Source of the DNA: an uncultured Peptococcaceae bacterium | GTDB lineage: Bacteria > Bacillota > Peptococcia > Peptococcales > Peptococcaceae | Assembly (NCBI GenBank): GCA_902492275.1 | Contig: CABUKW010000048.1 | Span: forward strand, 1-20,330 | DNA: 20,330 nucleotides | Direction: 5' to 3' | In this document: one piece after another, positions 1 to 6,840 of the stretch | How the letters are laid out: the number at the start of each line of letters is the position of its first letter | Position numbering within the stretch: the stretch's first letter is position 1 | Notes under the pieces: model-generated | What the model saw: the letters and a program-made list of their open reading frames with translations, nothing else | The model's database searches: none | Told to the model about the DNA's origin: nothing | Position numbers and translations under genes: made by a program

Positions 1-1041
1 TGTAGTGTTATGGGATTTTTAGTAGGTCCTATTGTTGTATTATTGGTGATGATTCCATTGACTACCGAATTATTTACCACATTAGGATATCAAAAGGGCG
101 ATAAATTTGTGGTGATGGCAATTGTAGGTTTATTTACAACCACTAATTTACCGATCGGATTGTTACCCTTTTTGAGTTGGGCCCTGATGACGACTGCGAC
201 TGTAACGGCAACCACGGGAATTACATTTGCTGCTGGTCCTTGGATGATTTGTGTTGGCGCGTTTATTTTGATTTTTGATATTGGATATGCCTTTTTAATG
301 AGGCTATGTGGATGTAATTTTGTAAATTTGCAAAATGCCGATTTTTCTGCTTGGGAAACAGAATTTAAAGATGGTATGACAAAACGGCAGAAATTGGTAT
401 TGGGTGGCTTAATTGTGTTTATTCTTAGCGCAGTTTTATTGTCCTTTATGCCTGCAGGGACTGTCCTGAATCAATTCAATGCAATGATAACAGTTGGCGG
501 CTTAATGAGTTTGTTGATGATTTTTTATTTAGTTATTAAAGTTGATGGGAAACCGTTATTAGATATGAAAGCAGCTGCAGCCAGTTATTTTTGGGATTTG
601 ACGATTTTGTTTGCTATCGCGATTTTGATTTCAAATGTCATGACTTCTGAAGCAACAGGAATTAGTGTATTTTGTGCTAGCCTGATTACGCCAATTATGG
701 CTGGACTGGGGAATATAGGCTTTATGGTGGTGTTATGTGTGATTACGTTAGTTCTTACAAATTTAGCGAATAATATGGCAGTGTGTTTTATTATGTTGAA
801 TATTGTTTGCATGTTGTTTAATAATGGTGCGGCTGTTAATTTGCCGGCAGCAGTCATGATGGTCACGTTATTATCATTAATCGGAATTGTGACGCCGGCC
901 TCCTCGGTGATTGGGGCAATGATTCATTCTCATCCAATGGTAACGCCGACAGGTGTATATAAATGGGCCACAGTGACTTGTATCTTTTCAATTATTATTA
1001 TGTTACTGGTGGTATTGCCTTTAAGCGGAATACTATTTTAA
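1..1041 (+). CDS. DASS/ion-transporter-superfamily permease, 3' part (5' end outside window)
   Basis: The frame is open to the left edge (bases 1-9 read Cys-Ser-Val), so the internal ATG at 10 is not a proven start and the gene is cut. About 346 residues are visible, almost all hydrophobic, with roughly nine membrane segments and one polar stretch (around residues 105-125). Asn-rich pairs between helices, 'SNVMTSEATG' and 'TNLANNMA', resemble the substrate/sodium-binding hairpin tips of the DASS (SLC13) / ArsB-like ion transporter superfamily, as does the Pro/Gly-rich end ('TPASSVIGAMIHSHP'). The role is probably sodium- or proton-coupled uptake of an organic anion at the cytoplasmic membrane; the substrate cannot be inferred. 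It lies 91 nt upstream of a secreted-type hydrolase family gene on the same strand and may supply that pathway. Codons are strongly A/T-ending compared with genes on the right. Family fairly sure, substrate unknown. Confidence 0.7.
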   Translation, partial: CSVMGFLVGPIVVLLVMIPLTTELFTTLGYQKGDKFVVMAIVGLFTTTNLPIGLLPFLSWALMTTATVTATTGITFAAGPWMICVGAFILIFDIGYAFLMRLCGCNFVNLQNADFSAWETEFKDGMTKRQKLVLGGLIVFILSAVLLSFMPAGTVLNQFNAMITVGGLMSLLMIFYLVIKVDGKPLLDMKAAAASYFWDLTILFAIAILISNVMTSEATGISVFCASLITPIMAGLGNIGFMVVLCVITLVLTNLANNMAVCFIMLNIVCMLFNNGAAVNLPAAVMMVTLLSLIGIVTPASSVIGAMIHSHPMVTPTGVYKWATVTCIFSIIIMLLVVLPLSGILF

Positions 1042-1132
1042 AGTTTCTTAATCTTTGTTAAATTGAGATGCTTCTGCATAATTGGCGCAGGACATCAATT
1101 TAAAATATAATTTATAAAAGGGAGTGTGCTTT

Positions 1133-3211
1133 ATGGAAAGAAAGGCAAGAACAGAAAAGCTTATGGTTCTGGGTGTTGATGGCTTAGACCCGCGTTTAAC
1201 ACGGAAATATGTGGACGCCGGTTTACTGCCAAATTTCAAAAAGCTGATTGAAAAGGGTGCGCAGCGTCATGACTTGGTGATGTTAGGTGCGCAGCCGACT
1301 GTAACGCCGCCACAGTGGACAACGTTAGGGTATGGGTGTAATCCGTATATTCATGGGATTACCCAGTTTGGCCGTACCATTCCAGGCAAAATTCATCGCT
1401 ATGATTACAACGTAGACTCTCGTATTGTAACGGCGGAACCGGTTTGGAATTGCTTTGTAGAAGCAGGCAAGAAAACATTGGTGATGCATTGGCCAGGCGG
1501 CGCTTGGCCTCCAACCAGCGACAGGGAAGAATTATTTGTGATTGACGGCTCGGCGCCAGGTTCCGTTGGCTCCGCTGCCATGCAGGTTGATACCGAATTG
1601 TTTGTCGGCGCCAGTGAAAAATTTGAAACGGCAACATTCTTAGCAAGAAAAGTAGCAGATGCGGTAGCCCCCTGTGTAATCAATAAATTACCGGAAGAAA
1701 CTTTAACAGCCAATGATACTGCTAAAGGGATGAAAATGCAGGTAGCGATGGCCGGTAATAAAGAATTGATGGAGCAGATTGACGCCAGCGGTGTTGATAC
1801 GGTCAACGTTATTACAAGCGACAGCGAAGGCTTTGGTACACGGGCAGGGGACTTCCCGCAAAATTTGAACAACTGCATTTCTCCCATTAAACCGGCAAAA
1901 GGTTGGGCAAATGCACCGGAAGGCGCCAAAGAATTCCAGATTTTGATTTGCGGTGGTTTAATCCGTCGTTTAGGCTTAATCATTAAAAATAAAGATGGTA
2001 TCTATGATACGGTGCAGGTTTATAAAAACAAAAAGGAAACGGTACCGATGGCGATTCTGCCAGTAGGAAAAATGATTTACAATATCATCGATGATGTGAT
2101 TGAAGATGAAAAAACCTATCGTGCAACCCGTCACTACAAATTGATGACATTGAAAGAAGACGGCACTGAACTGAAATTGTATTTGTCTGCCGCTATGGAC
2201 ACCGAATGTGATACGGTGCTGCATCCAAAACGCCTGGCAAAAGAATTATTTGAAAATGTAGGGCCATTCCCTCCTCAGTCTCAGATTTATATTCAGGATA
2301 TTGATACCCAGACCGCTATGATTGAAGTATGGGATAATGTAGTCGATTGGTATATCAAAGTATTTGACTATATGATTGAAACAGAGGGCATTGAAGTTAT
2401 TTTCAGTCATTTACACTCTGTGGACTTTGTGGAACATACCTTTATCCGCTACATGCACGGGATTGGATTTAACAAATACGATCAGTCTGTATATGAAGGC
2501 TGGATGGAACGATTATATCAGCAGTGCGACCGTTACCTTGGAAGTATGCTGCATTATATGGATGAAGGCTGGACCATTATGGTTACTTCTGACCATGCCC
2601 AGGTAGCCCCGTATCATATGCCGCCGGCGATTGGCGATATGTGCGGGATTAATACAGGCTTAATGAAGGAATTGGGCTATACGGTATTGGTAAAAGATGA
2701 AAATGGAAATGACACGAAGAAAATTGACTGGAGTAAAACCAGAGCAGTAGCTTCTCAGGGCAATGATATCTTCATCAATTTAAAGGGCAGAGAAAAGAAT
2801 GGGATTGTAGACCCGGCAGATCAATATGAATTAGAAGAACAGATTATGACAGATTTGTACGGTTATAAGAGCCCAGAAACTGGTAAGCGTGTCATTGCAT
2901 TGGCTGTACGTAATAAGGATGCCGTATTGTTAGGTTATGGCGGTCCAACGGCCGGAGATATTTGCTTCTGGGTAACAGAAGGCTATAACTATGACCACTG
3001 CGATTCGTTGTCAACGGCTTATGGCGCTGCCGATACCTCTTCTTCGCCAATCTTTATCGCGGCAGGCCCAGGGCTGAAAGAAGGCTATGAAACAAACCGT
3101 GTGATTCGTCAGGTGGACTTGGCAGCGACCTGCTGTGCGCTGTTAGGCACCAGAATGCCAGCAGATTGCGAAGGGGCGCCGGTATATCAGATTTTTGCGG
3201 AAGAATATTAA
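1133..3211 (+). CDS. Alkaline phosphatase superfamily protein (type I phosphodiesterase/nucleotide pyrophosphatase-like)
   Basis: The 692-residue protein starts at ATG 1133, 8 nt after AGGGAG (1119-1124); a GTG nine bases upstream overlaps that site and is rejected. It begins 'LMVLGVDGLDP', the first metal-site strand of the alkaline phosphatase superfamily (Asp16). The motif 'PTVTPPQWTTLGYG' supplies Thr58 as the likely nucleophile, as in type I phosphodiesterases. Later come 'HSVDFVEH' (Asp431, His435) and 'TSDHAQ' (Asp487, His488), the usual two-metal ligands, then 'SSSPIFIAAGPGLKEG', the closing family motif. The last His ligand is usually in an HG motif just before this; here the position reads Tyr630-Gly, and the nearest His is His622. 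No signal peptide is visible, so it is probably cytoplasmic. It likely hydrolyses a phosphodiester or related ester; the substrate is unknown. It sits between a permease gene and an SDR gene. Confidence 0.8.
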   Translation: MERKARTEKLMVLGVDGLDPRLTRKYVDAGLLPNFKKLIEKGAQRHDLVMLGAQPTVTPPQWTTLGYGCNPYIHGITQFGRTIPGKIHRYDYNVDSRIVTAEPVWNCFVEAGKKTLVMHWPGGAWPPTSDREELFVIDGSAPGSVGSAAMQVDTELFVGASEKFETATFLARKVADAVAPCVINKLPEETLTANDTAKGMKMQVAMAGNKELMEQIDASGVDTVNVITSDSEGFGTRAGDFPQNLNNCISPIKPAKGWANAPEGAKEFQILICGGLIRRLGLIIKNKDGIYDTVQVYKNKKETVPMAILPVGKMIYNIIDDVIEDEKTYRATRHYKLMTLKEDGTELKLYLSAAMDTECDTVLHPKRLAKELFENVGPFPPQSQIYIQDIDTQTAMIEVWDNVVDWYIKVFDYMIETEGIEVIFSHLHSVDFVEHTFIRYMHGIGFNKYDQSVYEGWMERLYQQCDRYLGSMLHYMDEGWTIMVTSDHAQVAPYHMPPAIGDMCGINTGLMKELGYTVLVKDENGNDTKKIDWSKTRAVASQGNDIFINLKGREKNGIVDPADQYELEEQIMTDLYGYKSPETGKRVIALAVRNKDAVLLGYGGPTAGDICFWVTEGYNYDHCDSLSTAYGAADTSSSPIFIAAGPGLKEGYETNRVIRQVDLAATCCALLGTRMPADCEGAPVYQIFAEEY

Positions 3212-3244
3212 TCATTCGATTTTAGCTAGAACATAAAGTGAGAA

Positions 3245-3281
3245 CAGGGTTGTCGTAGGATTGTGCAATACGGCAGCCCTG
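3245..3281 (+). other. Strong hairpin between hydrolase and SDR genes
   Basis: Bases 3245-3257 pair with 3269-3281 over 13 consecutive positions, two of them G-U, around an 11-nt loop. It starts 34 nt after the hydrolase stop and ends just before the SDR ribosome binding site at 3291. No T-run follows, so it is not a typical intrinsic terminator. It may protect the 3' end of the upstream message, mark a processing point, or weaken read-through. Seen in sequence; the role is inferred. Confidence 0.5.
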
Positions 3282-3304
3282 CTTTCAGATAGGAGGGATG
3301 AAAA

Positions 3305-4081
3305 ATGAGACTGAAAGGGAAGGCAGCGATTATCACTGGCGCTTCTGCTGGAATTGGTTGGGCTACCGCTTTGAAGTTTGCGCAGGAAGGCGCTTCTGTC
3401 ATTGCAATCGCACGCCGACAAGATCGGTTGGAGCAGTTGGTTACAGCGGCAGAAACGTGTGCGGGAGAGATTATTCCTTTTGTAGGAGATATCGCATTAA
3501 GGGCTACCAATGAAAGTATGATAGATTTTGCGGTAGGAAAATTTGGCAAAGTCGATATTTTGGTTAACCATGCTGATACAATGGATGATTTTTTTCCGGT
3601 TGGAGAGGTCACAGACGAAGAATGGAACCGTGTGATGGCAGTTAATTTGTATGGTCCGATGACAGCCATTCGAAGAGCGGTACAGGTGATGCAAGCGCAG
3701 CCGGAAGGTGGAACTATTGTAAATGTCGCGTCAATAGCAGGTATGCACAGCGGGCATTCTGGTGCTGCCTATGCAGCCAGTAAAGCCGGGTTCATCCATT
3801 TATCCACCCACACTGCATTGGTATATGCGGATAAAAACATCCGATGCAATTGCGTGAATCCGGGCGGCATAGCTGCAGAAATTTCTATCACCGAGCCTGA
3901 CCAATTGGGAGAAGCAAAGGATAAGCTGGGATATGCCTTGACACCGCAGCTGGGAAACGCAGAAGAAGTAGCGGCTGTGGTTGCATTTCTGGCATCGGAT
4001 GAGGCCGGCTTTGTCAACGGTGCAGTGCTTACGGTAGACGGTGGGTGGACTGCGTATGAAAGAAACTGGGGCAATCTATAG
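3305..4081 (+). CDS. Short-chain dehydrogenase/reductase (SDR)
   Basis: This 258-residue classical SDR starts at ATG 3305, 8 nt after a perfect AGGAGG (3291-3296). The cofactor loop TGASAGIG is at residues 11-18. 'ARR' at the end of the second strand (around residue 37) suggests NADP(H) preference. The catalytic set is Asn114, Ser143, Tyr156 and Lys160 (YAASK). The structural NNAG motif reads Asn88-His-Ala-Asp91 instead. The C-terminus 'GAVLTVDGGW' is typical of FabG-like SDRs. It would oxidise an alcohol or reduce a ketone on an unknown substrate, plausibly an intermediate of the local pathway. It follows the hydrolase gene by 93 nt with a hairpin between, so co-transcription is likely but possibly attenuated. 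It ends 2 nt from the end of the opposing XRE gene. Confidence 0.88.
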   Translation: MRLKGKAAIITGASAGIGWATALKFAQEGASVIAIARRQDRLEQLVTAAETCAGEIIPFVGDIALRATNESMIDFAVGKFGKVDILVNHADTMDDFFPVGEVTDEEWNRVMAVNLYGPMTAIRRAVQVMQAQPEGGTIVNVASIAGMHSGHSGAAYAASKAGFIHLSTHTALVYADKNIRCNCVNPGGIAAEISITEPDQLGEAKDKLGYALTPQLGNAEEVAAVVAFLASDEAGFVNGAVLTVDGGWTAYERNWGNL

Positions 4082-4083
4082 TT

Positions 4084-4377
4084 TTAGCCTTTCATAACCC
4101 GTATTAAATGAATCAGTACTTGAATTTGTTCGTCAGTTAGCCCTGTGATATCAAGACTAATAGATACTTTTTCTTTTTCTTTTCCCAATAAATAATCTGT
4201 GCTACATTTATAGAGATAAGAAAGAGATAATAAAATATCTGTGCTTGGTGTTCGTTCTCCAGTTTCATAGCTGGAAACAACAGATGGGGAAATTCCAAGT
4301 TGTTTCGCGACATCTTTTTGCGACAGATTGTAAGTGAGCCGCAGCTTTTTCAGTTTTTGTGGCAGATCTTTTATCAT
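4084..4377 (-). CDS. XRE-family helix-turn-helix regulator
   Basis: This 97-residue protein starts at the CAT complement 4375-4377, 8 nt from a minus-strand AAGGAGG (4386-4392). Residues 7-62 form a Cro/CI-type HTH: 'LRLTYNLSQKDVAKQLGIS' gives helices 1-2, 'SVVSSYETGERTPSTD' is the recognition helix and its following turn, and 'YKCSTDYLLG' is the usual end. The remaining 30 or so residues contain 'GLTDEQIQVLIHLIRVMK', an amphipathic tail that could mediate dimerisation. It has no sensor domain. It is divergent from the LysR gene and tail to tail with the SDR gene, so it probably controls one or both arms of the local cluster and perhaps itself, through sites in 4393-4593. Confidence 0.88.
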   Translation of the reverse strand: MIKDLPQKLKKLRLTYNLSQKDVAKQLGISPSVVSSYETGERTPSTDILLSLSYLYKCSTDYLLGKEKEKVSISLDITGLTDEQIQVLIHLIRVMKG

Positions 4378-4397
4378 GACAAATTCCTCCTTGCTAC

Positions 4398-4403
4398 ATT
4401 GTA
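4398..4403 (-). promoter_or_regulatory. Candidate -10 of the XRE gene promoter
   Basis: Read leftward, 4403-4398 is TACAAT, five of six matches to the -10 consensus, just upstream of the XRE ribosome binding site. No convincing -35 is seen at 17 nt. The inverted-repeat arm 4407-4419 lies where the spacer would be, so a bound regulator there would block the promoter. Weak without transcript data. Confidence 0.3.
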
Positions 4404-4406
4404 AGG

Positions 4407-4458
4407 TTCATATCAGCACATTAGGTGAATGGAAAAACTCTTAAAGTGTTGATATGAA
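4407..4458. promoter_or_regulatory. Inverted repeat, candidate operator between divergent regulators
   Basis: TTCATATCAGCAC at 4407-4419 and GTGTTGATATGAA at 4446-4458 are inverted copies that match at 12 of 13 positions, 26 nt apart. Further GATATG hexamers occur on the + strand at 4470-4475, 4532-4537 and 4539-4544. Together there are five copies in about 140 nt, two upstream of and two downstream from the LysR promoter elements. The arrangement fits binding sites for the XRE or the LysR protein; which one cannot be told. Confidence 0.5.
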
Positions 4459-4480
4459 ACACTGTGTGTGATATGCTGTT

Positions 4481-4509
4481 TTGGGAAGAACAATAGCTTT
4501 ATGTATACT
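4481..4509 (+). promoter_or_regulatory. Candidate sigma-70-type promoter of the LysR gene
   Basis: TTGGGA at 4481-4486 and TATACT at 4504-4509 are separated by 17 nt (4 of 6 and 5 of 6 consensus matches). Transcription would begin near 4516 and give a leader of about 80 nt. GATATG hexamers flank the element on both sides. Confidence 0.5.
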
Positions 4510-4543
4510 GAAAATTAGGATGTGAAGTTTCGATATGCGATAT

Positions 4544-4567
4544 GCAAGTCCGTTGTATGAGACTTGC
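4544..4567 (+). other. Small hairpin in the LysR leader
   Basis: GCAAGTC (4544-4550) and GACTTGC (4561-4567) form a perfect 7-bp stem with a 10-nt loop, ending 16 nt before the LysR ribosome binding site. It may modulate translation; no T-run follows it. Confidence 0.35.
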
Positions 4568-4593
4568 TGGACGAAGAAATAAGAGGTGGGTTT

Positions 4594-5499
4594 ATGCGCA
4601 CAGAGCAATGTTATTGTGTTTTGGAGGCTGTGAAAATGGGAAGCTTTACGAAGGCAGCAGATAACCTATTTTTGAAGCAACCAAGCTTACGGGCTAATAT
4701 TAATAATCTGGAAGATGAATTGGGACAGCCTTTGTTTGAGCGTTCTAAAAGCGGCGTAAAATTGACAGCATTTGGAGAATACTGCTATCCGCATATTTTA
4801 AATATCGTGAAAACCTATGAGTTGATGTTAAACGGGCGGGACTGGACAGATCGGAAGGAACGACCGCTGTCTATTGGAGCCACCAGAACTTTCAGCAATT
4901 TGTTAGGACAAAGCTATGATTTGTATGAAAATCAGTATCCGGGTAAAAAGTGTATTTTTTTCAGTTCCAGTTCTGATCAGGAAATTTTGCAGCGTGTGAT
5001 TGAACGCAAGTTGGATTTAGGGCTTATCTCTTATTTCCCCACCTTATGGGAAGATAATCAGTGGTTTCATGTACAAAAGGGACGTAATTTTGAGGTTTGT
5101 AAGATCCGAGAGATTCAAACGATGGCGATCATGCGTAAAGATCATCCGTTGGCTCGCTGCGCCGTACTGCCATTACAAAAACTGGAAGACTATTTGGTGG
5201 TCTTTTTCAGTGACTCTGTCGCCCAGGTGATGGACTTGCTTCTGAAAATACGTAAAAAGGATGTTCCGCTGCAGGTAGCGAAAGTTGTTGATGAAAAATT
5301 ATGGTACAAGTATATGTTGGAAGAGAATGCAATCTCTTTTACGCTAGATGGAGGATTTTCCAGGCATTTGAATGAGTTTCAGTGCGTACCGTTAGATAGT
5401 CGATTTATCCAACAGGCTGTTGCTATTTATTCCAACGAGATAAATCCAAATGAAGTTATGGGATACATTGGTATTATAAAATCGTTGCTGAAAAATTAA
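4594..5499 (+). CDS. LysR-family transcriptional regulator
   Basis: The 301-residue protein starts at ATG 4594, 5 nt after GAGGTG (4583-4588); a TTG thirty bases upstream is in frame but lies inside the leader hairpin. The N-terminal winged HTH is clear: 'CVLEAVKMGSFTKAADNLFLKQPSLRANINNLEDELGQPLFERS' (in two pieces, about residues 8-51), followed by the linker helix. Residues 95-295 form the substrate-binding core; 'SIGATRTFSNL' is its first strand and 'KLDLGLISYFP' the usual middle segment. The length is normal for the family. It precedes the V4R-like gene by 71 nt on the same strand and is divergent from XRE, so it most likely activates genes of this cluster when a small inducer is present. 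Confidence 0.9.
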   Translation: MRTEQCYCVLEAVKMGSFTKAADNLFLKQPSLRANINNLEDELGQPLFERSKSGVKLTAFGEYCYPHILNIVKTYELMLNGRDWTDRKERPLSIGATRTFSNLLGQSYDLYENQYPGKKCIFFSSSSDQEILQRVIERKLDLGLISYFPTLWEDNQWFHVQKGRNFEVCKIREIQTMAIMRKDHPLARCAVLPLQKLEDYLVVFFSDSVAQVMDLLLKIRKKDVPLQVAKVVDEKLWYKYMLEENAISFTLDGGFSRHLNEFQCVPLDSRFIQQAVAIYSNEINPNEVMGYIGIIKSLLKN

Positions 5500-5570
5500 T
5501 TGGCATGTAAAAGTAAATGAAAATCAGGAAAACGTTTTATTTTGATAACAGGATGGAAGGAGCATGGAGT

Positions 5571-6803
5571 ATGCGAAAGAAAATAGATGCCAGACTTCCG
5601 AAGGAGGTCGGGACGGGGCTGTATCCGGTGAAATCTCCTTGGGGAAAACTCGCTTCTTATCATGAAGCGGTTCACTATTGCCAGCGTTATAATGCGGCGA
5701 TTAGCGCGGGTTTGATGCAGGCTTTTCGGATTTTGGTGCCAGATTATGTAGAAAGAAGCAAAACCATTTGTAGCAATGCCTATAATCGACTGGCCTTTTT
5801 GAATCAACTTCCAGGCGTAGCAGAAAGTCAGGCGGAGCAATTAAATATGCATCCCTTTATGCGGGGCAATTTTGTCGGCGGTTTGATTGGCGATGCCGGC
5901 GATGAACAGTTATTGATGTGCGGCAGAGTGAATGATTTCGGAACGTACCGCGCTGAAAAAGAATTGGATGTGTGTTATTGGGATATTGTGGGCAGTGAAT
6001 TGTGCCGGTCCACGACACAGTCGCTGCAGGCTTCTGCTGATGGAAATGCTAAATTGCGGCCAGAAGGTCCGCATATAGAATATCATATGGTAGAAGCTAA
6101 GGGTTGTGGTGATCGCCATTGCCGTATTGTGGCCGAATGCCGCAAAAAATTCCCAATGCCGGAACATGAGCAGTGGGAGTGTTTTGGGCCGGTGGCTACT
6201 GCCGACCAGATTCAATATACGCAGGAGGAAGATACGGTAAGTGAGTCCATGATGTTCCGGGAAGAATGTGACTTTTTGTTCTCTAATGGGACAAACCAGG
6301 AATGTGATTGGCGCAGCGCCTATCCGATGGTTAATACTTGTCATGGTTCCAGTTATATTTTGCCGACCTTTGATGATCTCATTCAGGAAGGCCGTTTGGA
6401 TGCCAGCACAGTCGATCATGTCATTCATTGTGTGATGGAGGCGGCTGGGAAAGCTACGTTTATTGATAGGTTTGCCAAAGAAGGCTTGCGGCAATGGATG
6501 GGTGTGCCGCATGACATCGGTGAAGATGACGGACGGATGATGGGCGGTTATCTGGAAATGTTTTTGCAGTGCATGCATTGTCCGTATGAAGTAGAGGCTT
6601 TCAATGGAGAAGAAGTGATTTATGTAATTGAACGGTCCAGTTTGGAAATTCGCAATGGTTACCGGCAAGTAAACGCATATATCTGGTTTTGGTATGGTAT
6701 CACCAAGAGCTTGGTAAATGCCCAGTGGGCGTTGTGGGAGGAGGACTCTCCTGAAGAGAAATTGCGTATAAAGATTGCCAAAAAAGTTGATAAATTTTGT
6801 TGA
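5571..6803 (+). CDS. Cysteine-rich protein with V4R-like motif, function unknown
   Basis: ATG 5571 lies 8 nt after AAGGAG (5557-5562), giving 410 residues; an in-frame ATG at 5517 has no good ribosome binding site. Residues 172-187 read 'HMVEAKGCGDRHCRIV', which resembles the Cys-Gly-Asp-x-x-Cys end of V4R (4-vinyl reductase-type) small-molecule-binding domains. The preceding 'CYWDIVGSELCRSTTQ' fits the helix before that motif. The second half (about 285-405) may be a diverged repeat of the same layout, lacking its final cysteines. There are 16 Cys in all, including a CxxC (334-337). V4R domains are known as ligand-binding domains in tetrapyrrole and aromatic-compound proteins. A metal or corrinoid role here is only inferred. 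It is followed after 37 nt by the GcvT-like gene, so the two probably act together. Confidence 0.6.
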   Translation: MRKKIDARLPKEVGTGLYPVKSPWGKLASYHEAVHYCQRYNAAISAGLMQAFRILVPDYVERSKTICSNAYNRLAFLNQLPGVAESQAEQLNMHPFMRGNFVGGLIGDAGDEQLLMCGRVNDFGTYRAEKELDVCYWDIVGSELCRSTTQSLQASADGNAKLRPEGPHIEYHMVEAKGCGDRHCRIVAECRKKFPMPEHEQWECFGPVATADQIQYTQEEDTVSESMMFREECDFLFSNGTNQECDWRSAYPMVNTCHGSSYILPTFDDLIQEGRLDASTVDHVIHCVMEAAGKATFIDRFAKEGLRQWMGVPHDIGEDDGRMMGGYLEMFLQCMHCPYEVEAFNGEEVIYVIERSSLEIRNGYRQVNAYIWFWYGITKSLVNAQWALWEEDSPEEKLRIKIAKKVDKFC

Positions 6804-6840
6804 GCCGCGTGAAAAATAAATCAGGAAAGGGGCATGTAAC

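Noticed and set aside
1106..1111. TATAAT as promoter of the hydrolase gene
   Set aside because: It lies in an AT-rich run and would start transcription on top of the ribosome binding site; the -35 is poor.
5910..6668. Long antisense open frame opposite the V4R-like gene
   Set aside because: No ribosome binding site and His/Ile/Thr-rich composition typical of a shadow frame; the + strand protein has clear family motifs.
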